Of a stretch of 64,000 nucleotides of DNA, positions 10,601 through 23,401 are shown one piece after another; positions within the stretch are counted from its first letter, which is position 1, and every line of letters begins with the position of its first letter. Source of the DNA: Rhizomucor pusillus. Lineage: Eukaryota; Mucoromycota; Mucoromycetes; Mucorales; Lichtheimiaceae. The translations under genes were made by a program, and so were the position numbers. The notes under the pieces were generated by a model, which saw nothing but the letters and a program-made list of their open reading frames with translations, did no database searches and was not told where the DNA came from. The stretch is from contig FWWN02000409.1 of the NCBI GenBank assembly GCA_900175165.2, positions 1 to 64,000 of the forward strand, written 5' to 3'.

Positions 10601-12834
10601 CAGCTGTTTTGAAAGTGTAGAAGCAAAAGAGAGAGAAGGAAAGAAAGGAGAAAGTCGAAAGACAAAAAGAAGGAGAAGACAGTAAAATTTAAAGGGAGGC
10701 GCGAATGAGGAAAGAAATGTGTTTCTTCACAGGAGGTGCAGCATAAATACAAAGCTGTAGCAATCCGCGAAGAGAAGAGGGGTTTAAACCTGATCGACCT
10801 CGAGAGGAGCTAGCGAGTTGCACAAGCGAAGGATCCTGCTTCTCAGTTTTCACACCGCGGTGTTTAACACTGAAAATGGATTAACATCATATCACTGCCG
10901 TCATTGCTGCTGCTGCCGACGCCGCCGTTTGATATCTGTTACGATGCAATACAGGTACTTGGCAACCACTACTTGTTTTCCGCCCCTGTTCTCCTGATCA
11001 CGCGTACTGTAAATAGATTTGCTCGCAAGACGATTTTCGCGCTGGTAGGCATATTCAACCAGCGTTAATGTGTGCTGTCAAATCAGAAAACCCAGACTTC
11101 CATAGAGAATATGGAATCTCTCCGCCAAGGAAACTAGTGATCGCAATTCCCTTCTTTCGGAAAAAAGACTCCAGTGTCCTATTTTACTTTTGGTACTTTT
11201 TGGAAAATTGCTTTCTTGTGGCAATTATTCTTCCAGTTCTAGCACGCTATTTTCCTAGTTTTAAGATCTATGTGATCGTGTTACGCAAATGTTCTCTCTC
11301 TCTTGCCTTTGTGAAACGAAGTCATATGTATAATCACACAAACTTGGGACTCGCGGTGCACAGCAGCTCCTCCTGTTCATCATTCTAAGCTCAAAATGTT
11401 ATTGGATGTGATAAACAAAGTTTAATGTATACCGAAATGAAACGAAAATTGTATGCAGAAAGCATATAATTCCATATTACAGCGTTGGAAGGGTGGTTGG
11501 TGCAACCCATAGAAATCAAACATTTCTTCCATACGACAACCTATCCTACCATTTACCTTCAAGCGACAACAGTTTCGCCAAGGAAAGCGGTCGATACTGT
11601 TAGTTTATTACCCCATTGAAATTGACGAGGGTGCATTGTCGTTCATACAAAACTTTTAACTTACGTATCACACTTAGTCATAACACTTTCCGTCATGTCA
11701 GAGATTTCATGCTTCCTTGTGGTAAATACTTGTGTGAGCTCAGTCCTTACTTTCATGAACTTAAAGTTGGGTCTTGCTTCGTACAGATAGGTAGTAGTCC
11801 TTTCGGACAGATAGTAACTGCGTATACATTGTAGTTGATGCAAAGGAGACCTAGAATGTGGTTTACAGCACAAAGGCACGCTTTCAAATCAATAATATTT
11901 ATGAGAGGTCCATTTATGCTATCGGCAACTATAAAAGCAAGACAGGTTCTTTATAGCCCAATCTTTCTTCGTTCAAGTGCATATAATAAATCGGCAAGAC
12001 CTTTGTATCGAACTGTTTGAGTGTCCCTATTCGCAAGCACTTTAAATGACGAAATTCTCTCCCATACTTGTTTTCGCCTTTTTCTACCTTTTTTCTCCAT
12101 CTTTATCTATTCATGTGTATGGATCGATGTCAACTCCTTCATCTGCAACACGATTAGTCTATCCAACAGTGACCACTATCTGTCTGTCGGAAGCAAATCC
12201 CATTATCATTAATATCGTAATTAAATTAACATTGAGGCCTCTTTCTTACACTCTGCTATCTTATTGACCTACTACGTCGCCTGAAAACGTGCGCTTATAT
12301 AGTAACGTATTTTCAACGGTCTTTATGATCATTCTCCACACTTTTTCAAACATATCGTTACAGGTTTAAGATAGGGCAACGCCGAGCGTTTCCAGTATCT
12401 CTCGACTGTAGCTATTCCAACAGTAACAGACCGATTCTTGACCAAATTGTTCCATCACTAAGCTTTGTTTTGAGAGCTTCCATATCCAAGGACGGTGGTT
12501 AGCTTGTTATATCGTAGCAGGCGATGTGCTTCCCTCTGTTTTAATAATGTAAAGACTCCTCAAGGCGATATATTCACAGTCGGATAATGGTAGGAACAGA
12601 AGTGCATAGTTGTTATGTTCCGCAACATAGTGACAATGGTGCTTGTAACGACATTTAATGTTTACGGAATATGAAAGGTGGTATGCATTGCATCTTGTAA
12701 ATGGTTGCAAGAAGTCTCTAATTTTACGTAGCTTCACATCGTTTGCTGAGAATGATAAAGTTGCAAATATCGAGTTGCTCTCCATTGCGCAGGCCGTGAG
12801 TGTGTAAATTACATGAAATTGGTCTTTGTTTTTA
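10601..12834. other. Large intergenic region without a recognisable gene
   Basis: About 2.2 kb between the 311-aa protein start (-) and the stop of the NCE101-like gene (-). The first ~100 bp are GA-rich, a likely leader. The rest is AT-rich with only short open frames lacking domain motifs or paired splice sites. A non-coding RNA or a very divergent gene cannot be excluded by eye. Confidence 0.5.
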
Positions 12835-13117
12835 CTACGCTTCACCAGCTCCACCTCTCCTTCTCCGTTCCCGTTCTTCGATGGTGCGTTGTCTCTTTCG
12901 TTTCACTAGTTCGAACAGCGTCTTGCCATCTTGTGCCCGGGGATTCTCGCGCTCATTTACAAAGTATGCCAAAGTGCCCACAGTCAGGGAAAACACAATG
13001 TCGCCGGTTCTTTGTACATACCGTACCAGTCAGTTTCAACAGCAGCCAAAAGCAGTTGCTTTGTCCCCTCATCTATTACCGTGAGATCAAGTACTGATAT
13101 CTTACTGGAGCAGTCAT
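12835..13117 (-). CDS. NCE101-like small membrane protein
   Basis: Exons 13117-13080 and 13009-12835; 70 aa. Resembles yeast Nce101 (53 aa), named for a role in non-classical protein export. A short N-terminus (MTAPVRYQYLISR) leads into one membrane segment DIVFSLTVGTLAYFVNER, then a charged cytoplasmic tail with GKTLFELVKRK, the conserved end of the family. The tail is extended by a very basic, Arg-rich stretch not present in yeast. The intron (70 nt) splits an Arg codon. The 3' site (TACAAAG) has a weak pyrimidine tract, but it is the only one that keeps frame. The match is from remembered family features. Confidence 0.78.
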
Positions 13118-13657
13118 TATCCTGCGTGGCGAGAGAAAAGTAACCGTGTTGTGGTGACCAGCAAGCTCTGCTCGCTTTGGCGCTCCGCTCTCAAGTTGGC
13201 TTGAGGCATCACTGCTTATCGATCAGTGCGCTGCTAGGGCCAACACACCAAAATGACACCAATCAACGAGACCTGTAGCATTCATCCACAAGGTTACTCT
13301 GTTTGTACCAGCTGGATAGTGGCTTTTGGGTTGTGTTCAGTCAATAACAGTAACAACAAAAGCCCCCTTTAGTTTTGCGACGATTTGCCCCTGCATCTTA
13401 TTGCCACGACACAACAGTTCAATAAAATCACGGTCTCTTTTAGTTTGTAGTATTACCATTTACACCGCCTTTCTTTTCTGCTCCGCAAACTTTTCTGACG
13501 CTTTTTTCATCTCCTGGGAAACCTTTCGCAACCAAGGAAGAGAAAACCCACACGGTATCCTGGGCTTCACCTGGACGCTGTTAGCTTGGCCTCCAAACTC
13601 TGCACTTTTAAGACCAAACCGAAGATATACTATCCTTTTAGAATAGTCAAACGCGGC
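13118..13657. other. Divergent intergenic region
   Basis: Spacer between the NCE101-like gene (-) and the zinc-knuckle gene (+). Must hold both promoters. The small open frames here have no recognisable content. Confidence 0.5.
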
Positions 13658-16508
13658 ATGAATGCTTACAGCCTTCCTCCTTCAAGTGTACAGCAGTTTG
13701 ATGTAGAAGATACCATACAACAACGACTGTACCCTGATGGCAACCAATCAGGTACGTATTTATCAAACGACATCGTTTAAGTGCTCATGTGTTAACGAAC
13801 GTTATCATGATGGAATCATAGGAATAAGCACGCACCATAAGCGAAAAAGTAATGCGGGGGACTGTGTTAACGGTAACAGATCCAATATAATCAACAAAGG
13901 TAAACATAAACCACCCCTGACTTGCTGGCCCGAGCCATACTAACAGTCTGTCTGCGATGCATGCAGACTTCCAGCAGGAGTCGCCCTCTATTGCAAAAAG
14001 CCCACTAGGAGACGACACCATACCTGCGGCCCGAGCGGGACAGCTTCCGAGTGCCTGGCACATGCTGTGTAACAAAAAAGTATGGTCCAATCAGGACGAT
14101 CGTCAGCATAGCGATTTGCCACAACCAAAGCTGGCGTCAAACGACGAGCAACAGAGCACGAGCTCCTTAAGCTCTGGCGATACACAGCGATTTTCTGATC
14201 TCGATTCATACTCTACAATCGCAGATGAAGAGAGTGAGTTGCAAACTAACAGCAACCAACATAAACGCAGCGGTAAACGCCTAAGCAGATCATCTGACAA
14301 TCAAAACAAACGTGCATCAAGTTTCACTTGCAATCGAAAAAATGCGGGTCCTGTCGGCAAGCACGACGGTTTTGGCCAAAAGCAAGAGCGTGACAGAGTG
14401 ATAAAAACGGATGAAATCGCGCTTTTCATGCGATGTAAGACGCGCTACTCCAGGCCAGATTTCAAGCCCATCCCACCATCTCCGGGAGGATGGGATCAAG
14501 TGAAACCCGAACGTGTCATTGATTGGGGCCAAACTGCAGACGAATGCTCCTCCTACTTGTCCAAATATGAACGAACACACGACGTATCGCGCGCTAGCTG
14601 GCGCAATGTACCGTGGCTGCGTGATATAGATTCATCTTCAACAGCATCGACATCGCTGTCATCTTCTTCTGCCAACAACAGCGAAGCTGCAAACAAGCAC
14701 GAAGATAAAACCAAGCAAACCACAACTCATGCATCATCCAAAGAAACCATTGCCGAAAAGAAATCGGACAAGCGTATTCGCCCTCCTCCATTGCTACCAG
14801 CGTTAAGTACAAAAGCCAACTCCAAACAAGATGCGGCGGCGAAAATCTTTGAACATGGTAAGAGCATGTGGCTGTGTTTATTTGAAGCTCGTATATGCAA
14901 AAGACTCATCAATGTATCGCAGAATTTGATGTTACGCAACGGCTGCCTAAAAGCGCAAACGATTCCATCAACAATCCATTAGCACACAACTCACAAGAAA
15001 ACGGTCTAAATCTTCAGAATATTTGGCGTCAGGATAAGGATCGTTCATTTGACACACAGTCCTCCACGTACCGACGACTATCCACGGGCACAGACTATAT
15101 TCAACGCACATATACACCTTGGACCGCGCCCATCATTCCTTCCACCAACAAGAATCATACAAAGGAATGGCTACCAAACACTACTTGTAAGCAAATTACA
15201 AACTTGAAATCCGTGTTGTCGTACTCAAATAACTTGTTTTCAGCAACAACAGCAACAGCATCTGTTCAACGTCAAGAATGGCCCTCCGGCTTCACGTTGT
15301 GGCCGCCTATTGCAACTAAACAGCAATGTACACAAACAGCTGCTGGCGCTCCTCCTGATCCTCGCTCTAACGACGTTCTCCACGGTGACGGCTGGAATTC
15401 TGCGGATCCAAACTCGACGCATCAGTGGGAAGACCGCTTCTCCAGTATCCTCAAGGTCGTCGACGATGATAGCTCTATGTCATCGATGCCACCAACTCCC
15501 ACCGAAAGTGATATATGGCCTCAGCCACTGCGATCATATCCTGCACGCGATTTTAATAAGCGACGTTCAAGCACCATGGGAGCACAGCATCGACGTTGGA
15601 CGCTTGGTAGCGGTCACGAAAGGAACAGTATCAACTTTGTCATGGCCAACACGCAGCTATTGCAAAATATTGTTCAAATTGGAAGCATCGGGTGCCGGCA
15701 CTGCGGTTCAGGCGCACACTCCATTGCACGGGACTGTCCATTCATACCGACCGTTACTCCCCGCGAGGCGTGGTTGCAGCTAGTTCGCGCTGCAAACAGC
15801 GACAACATTCCTTTGTTCTTTGATGCATTAAACGCGTACTCCAAATGCTGCCCAACAGAAACGTTGCAAAGCGTAGCATGGAATCTACTCGAAATCGGAT
15901 GCAGTCTCCATTTGGTCGCGATGGATATCGCACTCACAAGCACCACAATGCTCGTCGATCTTCAGGGCAAGTCTCAGCGCCGCTACACGGTATATGCCGC
16001 AACGTCCCCGATACAGTTCAACGGCGCATGGCAGTGTGCAATTCCTTGCTATCCATATGGGCGTAAGCCAGGACTGCCGCATTCATTCGAGCAAAATTTA
16101 CAGAGACTAGCTGACGCCGGATTCCCGCGAGACTTGACGGATGTGGGTCAGTGCAAAGCTTGCAGGCAAAAAGGACATTGGGCCAAGGATTGCCCTAGTT
16201 TCTCGCAGCAACAACATTCTTTACCGCCTCCACCAGCAACAGCAGCAGTCTCGTCGACGTCGACGTCCCCGTGTATCTGGCAGCACCATCCGAGTATATG
16301 GTTGAACAATGCCGTGCCAGGAGAAAGAATGATTTCAGGCACTTTGAATGGCTCGAGCATGGACTACACAAACGGCACAAACTTCTCTAGCGATCAGTCC
16401 AATCCAATCATTACAAAACGACGCAGCATAACACAGTCCAACTCCAAAGAAGCCGCTCATCGTTTGTATTATAGTCTGAGTGACTACGTGCTAGTCGACG
16501 GTATATAG
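13658..16508 (+). CDS. CCHC zinc-knuckle protein (CnjB-like)
   Basis: Exons 13658-13751, 13822-13899, 13967-14857, 14923-16508; 882 aa, or 863 aa if the in-frame 57-nt candidate intron at 15187-15243 is removed. A probable nucleic-acid-binding protein. The first ~550 residues are low-complexity, Ser/Asn/Gln-rich and probably disordered. The C-terminal third holds two zinc knuckles: CRHCGSGAHSIARDC (about residue 610) and CKACRQKGHWAKDC (about 765). Between them is a conserved block with PREAWLQLVRAANSDNIPLF, VDLQGKSQRRY and NLQRLADAGF. From memory, this arrangement occurs in fungal proteins annotated as CnjB-type zinc-knuckle factors. Its cellular role is unknown to me. Confidence 0.82.
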
Positions 16509-17542
16509 TATTGCTTATTATATGTATTGACATGATCCCCTCCTGGATGCACCGTTGTTTTCTTTTTTTCTTTTGTTGTTTCTTCTTGTTTCCTCTCTCT
16601 CTCTCTTTCTCTCCTCCCAATTTGATAAAAGATTATGGACTTTCTGTAGTCGAGCGTGTGTTGAATTTCATGCAAGCTGATTTCCATTTGCAAGTAAGAA
16701 AAGGGAAGTTCCGTACTTGAGTTCGCTCCAATGCCCCGATGATCTATGTTTACATCACGTTTGTTGATCGTTCACAAACATCAAATAAATTATTCAACAG
16801 GTGCATGAAATCACATGCATACCTAGCAGGTACGTAGCAGACATCTATTCTTGTTCAAGTGAAGGTAATAATAAAAACGGGCTGCATGTGTCCATCCAGC
16901 CGGAGTATGCATTTATTGTACCATTCAAGTTTTGCATGGCTCAATGCGCAAAATCCAGACATTTTTTGGCCTTGCCACATAGCCTATGTATCGCACCATC
17001 CTTTGGCAGCAAATGTTGTTTTTCCCATGTGAGCTCTTAAGCCTATCCCTCCTGGCTTACATATATCATTTGACTATGGAAAATTGTCTCTCGCGCACAC
17101 TTGTAAAAAGCTCGCGGCTTCAACATGTTTAATGGCAATATGCCCTAGTATACACAGGCTTGCTCGTGAACAAACGACTTGAGGTAAACCTTAGAAGTAC
17201 TAGCGCGTGCCAGCCAGCAGCAGCCAGGATGCAATATCTGGTAATATCCAGCGTCACAGAGACGAAAACTATTAGTACGCAAAAAGGAGTGACATTTCAT
17301 TTGTCAGCGACGGCGCTCGGGAGGCTGCCGAAAATCGGTTTTCATTATGGGGAGAGAATTTTACTATTTTGGAAAGAGTTTTCGTTACGCGGGATGCAGT
17401 GTCCGAAACTAGGCACGGCATAAGCTAGAGCGGGAAACCGATTGTCTGCATTCTTTTTCTTCTTCTCCTTCTTCTTTGCCTTGTCTGTCCAGTGCAACGG
17501 CTATAGACCCACTTTTCCTTTTCATACTTTTCTATCACCTTA
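16509..17542. other. Intergenic region
   Basis: About 1 kb between the zinc-knuckle and anillin-like genes, both on the plus strand. A long pyrimidine-rich tract lies at about 16552-16620, just after the zinc-knuckle stop. No credible exon was seen. Confidence 0.5.
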
Positions 17543-20500
17543 ATGGCGGAACTGCCAGAGGCAGAGCAAAGCAATCGGCAACGATGCTCAGCAACCAGTT
17601 CTACTAGCGCTATGGCAGCAACAGGAGCAAAGATGTCGCAACCGCGCATCGAGCTCGGCCGAAACGCAGCAAAAAACATTGAGATTGCAGCACTTGCTAT
17701 TCGGTCCACGTCGCAGACATCCTTGTTTCCTGAATTGACCGCGAACCGTTGTTATTCAGATTGGCGAAGAAGCAGCAGCAGCAGCAGCAGCGGTGGACCT
17801 CAATCTAGGCATGAAAAGCAGTTTCAGGGCGAGACTTCTCGATCTAACAGCGATGTGGCGCATCTGCTGAACACGACACGACTTGCATTGATGGCCGTGG
17901 AAGATTCAGTCGGCAAGACAAAAAAAGCACAGCGCAAATCCGTTACCTTCAACAATACGCCACTTGTGCATGAAATTGAATTTTTCGATGCATCGGCGAC
18001 GCCCGAATCCGGCTCGCACATCGTAGATGATGTTGATGAAGTTTTCAGTGCTGGAAGCCTGCACGATGATGACGACAATGTTGATGAGAGCACTGCCAGC
18101 AGCAGTACCAGCAGCAGCGTCAGCCAGAGCGAGACTGGGGATGAGGATGAAGACACTGGTGACAGCGAGGACAAGACATGTAGCAATATTCCATGTGATG
18201 GACAGTCAGATGATTCCCGAAAGGAGGAGGGGAAAGAAATGGATAAGGAGGAGGAACAGCGTGGACCAGAAAATCCGCAAGCTGGCACAATCGAATCCTC
18301 TGAGCCAGAATCTGTTGTACGATCGACAGAATCACCTGCGAAAACTGTACGACACACGCAACAGATCGATTTACTCTGCTACCTTGAGCCCCAAAGACGA
18401 GCCAAAAACAAAGATATGCAGCGCAAAAATCGGATCTCACGAGATGTTGTACTGAATCAACTAGAAAAGCGGAAAAGCGCATCGTATACATGCCACGATG
18501 GGAATCTCCTGCCCTTGTCGACCTACTCTTCGAAGCACTTGTCTGCGTCGAGATCAAGTTCTTCTGTATCCATCGATGCACAAATCATGCAAGCCATTCT
18601 GAGGGCCAAAAGTTCAGCACTTTACGCTGCAGATACTTCATCGACGCACAGTCACGATCACGATCAGCAAGTGCAGAACCAGCAGCAACAAGAAGAAGAG
18701 CCACATATAGCCTTGAGCAATGGGTACAGTGACGATAATAATGACAACGAGTCTTCAGACGACGACTGCAAGCTTCATTCCGAAAATACTTCAGTACTTG
18801 ATGATGCTATGCAGGATCAATACAGTAAAGATGATGGTTATCAGCTGCAGGAGGAGGAAGCGGATGAACCGGCAGCAGTGGAATCTGTAGTTACTATGCA
18901 ACCACCACAACCTCCAAGGTTATCACTGAAAGCAAGCTTATCCGAATTCAGCACTGCCCTGATGACAGAGCTCGAACGAATATCATTCAAGGTAAGGAAA
19001 CGCATACCATCGTGGCCCACAGCTTGTATACGACCGCTGTTTCTAACAACGTCATCTAATCTTGGCTTTCCCAGGATGGCAATGTCATTATCAATAACAG
19101 CAGCAACGATAATAAGGAGCGCAGGCATCTTTACAATGTCCAGGCGCGTGAGGACATGCTGGCGTATACAAGAGCACGTTCCGAGAAAGCAATCGGACTT
19201 GAAGAAAAGAGCGAAGAGCAATCTATCTCAAGCAGCGCGTGGCAAAACATTTCACATGCTGATTTTGTGAGTACTCAATCGGGAGCAAAAAGAATATGCA
19301 AACTTACAAAGTCCTTTATAGCCACGACCAAAATCACTGTCGGTACAACAAGGTAGATTGTATGTACGAATCATGTCAGCTAATAATCTCGACTTTCCTA
19401 TCGACCCAAGTAATTTCATCACACGCTGTCATCCGCGAAAACATCCGTTTCTAAGCTTCCATCCATAGACAACAAATCTTTGATACGCTGCGTAGCCAGC
19501 GACGGCAGCGCTGAATATTACTCTGAATTCCGTCCGTTATATCACACTGTACATTTTAATCATGAATTTTGCATGTAAGTTTCACTGTTTATACTTGCCG
19601 AGCTGTAGGTACTAACAGATGTAAAAGTGACGTCCAAGCTAACACAGAATTTACAATTACATTACAACTCCAGCAGCCAGGTAGCATCTTGCAATCTAAT
19701 CACTTGCAAAAGTTCTTCGCCGTGCGGAAGCGGCATCGCAAAAATAGCATACTGAGGTATATCAATGATTTCAATGGAGCCATTGCGCAGACACGCGTGG
19801 CATTTCATGATATCGAGAAAGAGTGCCGGTCCAAGCTATGCACGGCGTCCTTTGCGTTGGTGAACAGTTGGTACCGATATGCCCGCCAAGGACTCATTTC
19901 CAAACGTGACAAGGAGCTTCGTATACCAGAGAAGGCCGTCGGAAAGCTTATTGCACAACTCTTCTTTTTCCCTTCGTTGAAAAATACAAAGGTAAAGAGA
20001 GGTAACATCTTTTGGAAAAGTATTTCGGTATGCTGAGATGCGGATGTGCGTTCTGCTATCGTTGAAACATAGGCAACAGTGTTTCCGAGTAACTTGGATG
20101 CATGCGAGCAGGCACTCAACATTCGACGTTACTACAGTACTTGCTGGCAGTCTGGGTACATGTCACAACTGGGCGGCGATGTCCGGTTCTGGCGACGGCG
20201 GTTCTTTACGCTGCGAGGATGGCGACTTTTCTCATCAAGCGATGCCTCTAGCCGCCCGCGTGTCGTCATCGATTTATCACTTGCAGTCGTGTTGGCCACG
20301 CACAACCAGATCATTTTGCAGCAAGACAACGATCTGCGCTTGTCTTTGGAAGAATGCCTTGCGCCCACGTCTGTCAAGAATGGCTTTCGTATTGTATTCA
20401 ACACGGGAGAAGTGATTGACTATTTCTGCGATACCGCAAAGGAGAAGGGTCGCTGGCTCGACGTTCTCAGGGTTGTCATTGAAAAAATCCCAGAGTGGCC

Positions 20501-20573
20501 GCAGTGGATGGAACGAGATGACGATGATGATATGTTTACGGATGACAATTCTCTCCAGCTTGCTACCACCTGA
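17543..20573 (+). CDS. Anillin/Bud4-like protein with C-terminal PH domain
   Basis: Exons 17543-18991, 19075-19266, 19322-19409, 19469-19574, 19619-19991, 20073-20573; 902 aa. Likely a cortical scaffold for septation or cell polarity. Residues 1-480 are acidic, Ser/Gln-rich and low-complexity. From about residue 548 the chain reads GRLYVRIMSANNLDFPIDP, NNKSLIRCVASDGSAEYYSE and EFTITLQLQ, matching the C2-like anillin-homology/Bud4 region. The last ~150 residues are a PH domain: GGDVRFWRRRFFTLRGWRLF ... GFRIVFNTGEVIDYFCDTAKEKGRWLDVLR. Intron 4 is only 44 nt, with TACTAAC right before its 3' site; it was chosen because it alone keeps frame. Confidence 0.87.
17771..17792 (+). repeat. AGC trinucleotide run (poly-Ser)
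   Basis: About seven AGC units in frame inside exon 1 of the anillin-like gene, encoding a serine run. Confidence 0.8.
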
Positions 20574-20914
20574 CGCAAAAATTCTTGTATGAATATTTCT
20601 TTTGTCACCAGCAATCTTTGCGAAGCTCTTTTGTATTTTTCTCTGCCTGTTTTTATTCTTATTTATGGATGCCAAGTAGCCCAGTGTTTGTTTACATACT
20701 GTAATCACTTAAAATGGACCATGTCACGGATTAGTAAATCGTTTGTAATTTTCTTTTCACGCATAATCTTGTTCTCCTACATCTTGCAATAAACCTTTTC
20801 AAACCAATGATATCGCAAGCATGATGCAATAAGTTCAACATTGAAAAAAAAGTATAAAAGACGAGAGATTCACTCCATTTCCCGAGTAGTTCTTTACATC
20901 CTTTCCAGCTAAGA
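20574..20914. other. Intergenic spacer
   Basis: 340 bp between the anillin-like gene and the small hydrophilic gene, same strand. Contains an AT-rich stretch with a run of nine A about 70 bp before the next ATG. No gene seen. Confidence 0.5.
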
Positions 20915-21280
20915 ATGTCAGATCAAGGACAGCATCTTGAATCAGGCCCAATGTCCAGCCAACCAGGCTCACGTCCTCGAGAGGAAAACCAGCCTGATCG
21001 CCAAACTACAGGTAAATCCTTATTTTGCAGTTCATGCAAGCTTATTGATTATCTAAACTTTTGTCTCATCGTAGCTTTCATTGCTGCTTCGCGCAGAACC
21101 GACCGGTCCACTGAAGCTAAGCGAGAAAGCGCAGAGAAAGCGAGCAAGAAATACTCGGAAGGTAAGTGATATAAACTGGGTTTTGGGACTATTTTCTAAC
21201 ACTCGGATTCTTCAGAGACCGGTGAACCACTTTTAATCAATGAAGCCGGCGAAGCCGTCAAGCCTGAGCAAGTCAAGTAG
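20915..21280 (+). CDS. Small hydrophilic protein, unrecognised (82 aa)
   Basis: Exons 20915-21011, 21075-21161, 21216-21280. Not recognised. The chain is Gln/Ser/Pro-rich at the N-terminus (MSDQGQHLESGPMSSQPGSR), has a charged Lys/Arg/Glu middle and ends ETGEPLLINEAGEAVKPEQVK. There is no membrane segment or signal peptide. Both introns (63 and 54 nt) have normal GT-AG sites and both split a Gly/Glu-type codon after its first base, which supports the model. It converges on the APSES gene, with 114 bp between stops. The composition would suit a stress-related or intrinsically disordered protein, but that is a guess. Confidence 0.68.
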
Positions 21281-21394
21281 TAATCAAGCATGTATCTCTT
21301 CTTGCACCTTTTTTGCTCTTGGCTTTTGTGATTTCAAAATATGGCTGTTATCCTTTTCGTAGCAAATAAAATCAAAGCACAATAGCTTTATTTA

Positions 21395-23401
21395 CTATTT
21401 GATCTTGTCTGCATTGAAAGATGCCAAGAGGGGTGATAGCATGCTATCCACATCCTCGTAAGCAACGTTGCAACACATGGATATTAAACGCTTGTAATCT
21501 TGATATCGCTTTCCTGGCGATTGCGATTTCAAACGAATAAATTCTTCCTCGAGCTCCCTACGTTCTTCCTGTAAAGTAACCAGTTCCTCGGAAAGCTCAT
21601 GCAAAGCTCTTTGATCTGCATCTGGCGATATATCTTGATTTTCCTTTGAAGTGCCTTGCTCTTCCTCCATCTGCAGTCGCGCTAGTTCTCGTTTTATGCT
21701 CTCTTCCAATTTCATCTTTTGTCCATATTTCATCAACTTTCGGAACCGTTGTTCCAGTTGATCCGCCATTGCTTCATTGTTCTCTAACGTCCGCGGTTCA
21801 TAGCGTATTTGAGTAAGCAGTCGCTGTGCTTCCGTCAATCGCTTCCGTGCCAGTTCCAAGTCGATTTTCTTCTCCTTGACAGCCTGTTCCTTTTGTGTGA
21901 GATCACGTTCGTAGCTTCCGGCAAATCCATCGAATAACTGCGACACAGATGGTACTGGTGGCTCATTCTCCGTTATAGATTTTAGCAGAGAATCGATTTT
22001 TGATCGCAAACGGGCTCGCGCTGCATGTTCGCCAGTGCTCGTCGCAGAAATCGGTGAATCCACGTCATCGTGCGTTAATCGTCCTGCTCGCTCGACTTCG
22101 AGCAGATAATCCTGTGCCGTCATTCCCTCCTCGTTTGCAATTTCCGTGCTGGCTCCAGCATCGATCAACAGTCTTAAAAGCTTCTTATTGCCGATTCTGG
22201 CCGCAATTGTCAATGCAGTGTCGCCGAATACATCCTGTACGTTCAGCAGAGAAATTAACTCTGATCGATGTCTTGCCAGCTTTTCGATAAGGCACTCCAT
22301 GTAATATCGAGACGCCTGCACTTTGCCTTTCCAGCTTGCTGTGGCTGCAATGTGGTGGAAAACTGTTTGATCCTTCTTGTCAATGTTAAATATTGTCTTT
22401 TGAAGCATATCCAGCAGCTGGAGGAATGTCTTCTTATCATAATTGTTCGTAAACAAGACACTGCGCATCAATGCCGTTTGACCCTTATAGTTTACGCGAT
22501 ATATATCGGCATTGAGATCGATCAATGCTTTTACTGTCTGCAAGTGACCCATCGCAGCGGCCCAATGAAGACTTGTATGACCTTCTTCGTCGATAATCAC
22601 GTTCACATCCAGATCGCGAGGTGGATGCAAGAGTAACGGGGGTATCTCCACGTTGCCAGAAATGAAATGCTGCAGTAATGTTTGCGCATACGGCATACCA
22701 CTGAACAGTTGAGAAGCGTCTCTGCTAACATCCTCTAAATTGCGTATCTGTCGCTTGGCTCGTTTGGGTGTTCTTTGGCCGGGATGCAATCGATCATCCG
22801 TTCCTGATCGGACCATAGGTGATGGCGACCGAGAGCTTGGTATCTCTGCTGCGCGTAAGGATGTGTCGCTTTCGAGCTCGTCATAGTGGGAAGAAGTTTC
22901 GATATCTGAACCTTCGAGATCATGTTTGGCTGCTCTCCGAATCCGTGTTTGAGGTGCTTTCCGGGGTCGATAAGTAGCAGCTGTGACATGTTTCGGCGCG
23001 ATAGGTGGACTCTCTCCTCCGGGAACAAAATCCAACAATGGTTTTAACAAATCCTCAACATTGTATTGCTTGGCTAGTTCAACTCCTCTCTCGAACGGCA
23101 CCCAAGTACCTATCGAGCGATAGTTTAAGTTAATTCCCCCAAATCATTCGGTACTTCAGCATTCAAGCTTACCCTGGTATTTTCCATATCCTCCTTGTAT
23201 CTTTTCATGCTTTCCAGTTTGCACTTCACGCTCCAAAATACGCGTCCGTTGCGGTTTGTCGAAATCAGCAACTTTGAGGATTTGCGTGGCATTCAAATAT
23301 GAATCAGCTCGCCGCCGCATGACAGCAACATCTTTGCAGAGCAATTCGTAGACTGGTACTCCAGAGTAAGTAGCCTTGTAAACTTGTCGTGTTTCGGACA
23401 T
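21395..23401 (-). CDS. APSES-domain transcription factor (Mbp1/Swi4-like, MBF subunit)
   Basis: Exons 23401-23173 and 23109-21395; 647 aa. DNA-binding component of the G1/S MBF/SBF-type complex. The N-terminal KilA-N/APSES domain (residues ~5-105) reads [56 protein letters not shown]. An ankyrin-repeat block lies at ~190-380 ([38 protein letters not shown]). Residues ~400-560 form a coiled coil, as in Swi4/Swi6/Mbp1. The single intron splits a Gly codon inside the DNA-binding domain (KYQ-GTWVP). The start is the only ATG before the domain. Confidence 0.92.

Noticed and set aside
11068..11388. 106-codon hydrophobic open frame
   Set aside because: Phe/Leu-rich translation of AT-rich DNA, no family resemblance, poor start context and no paired evidence.
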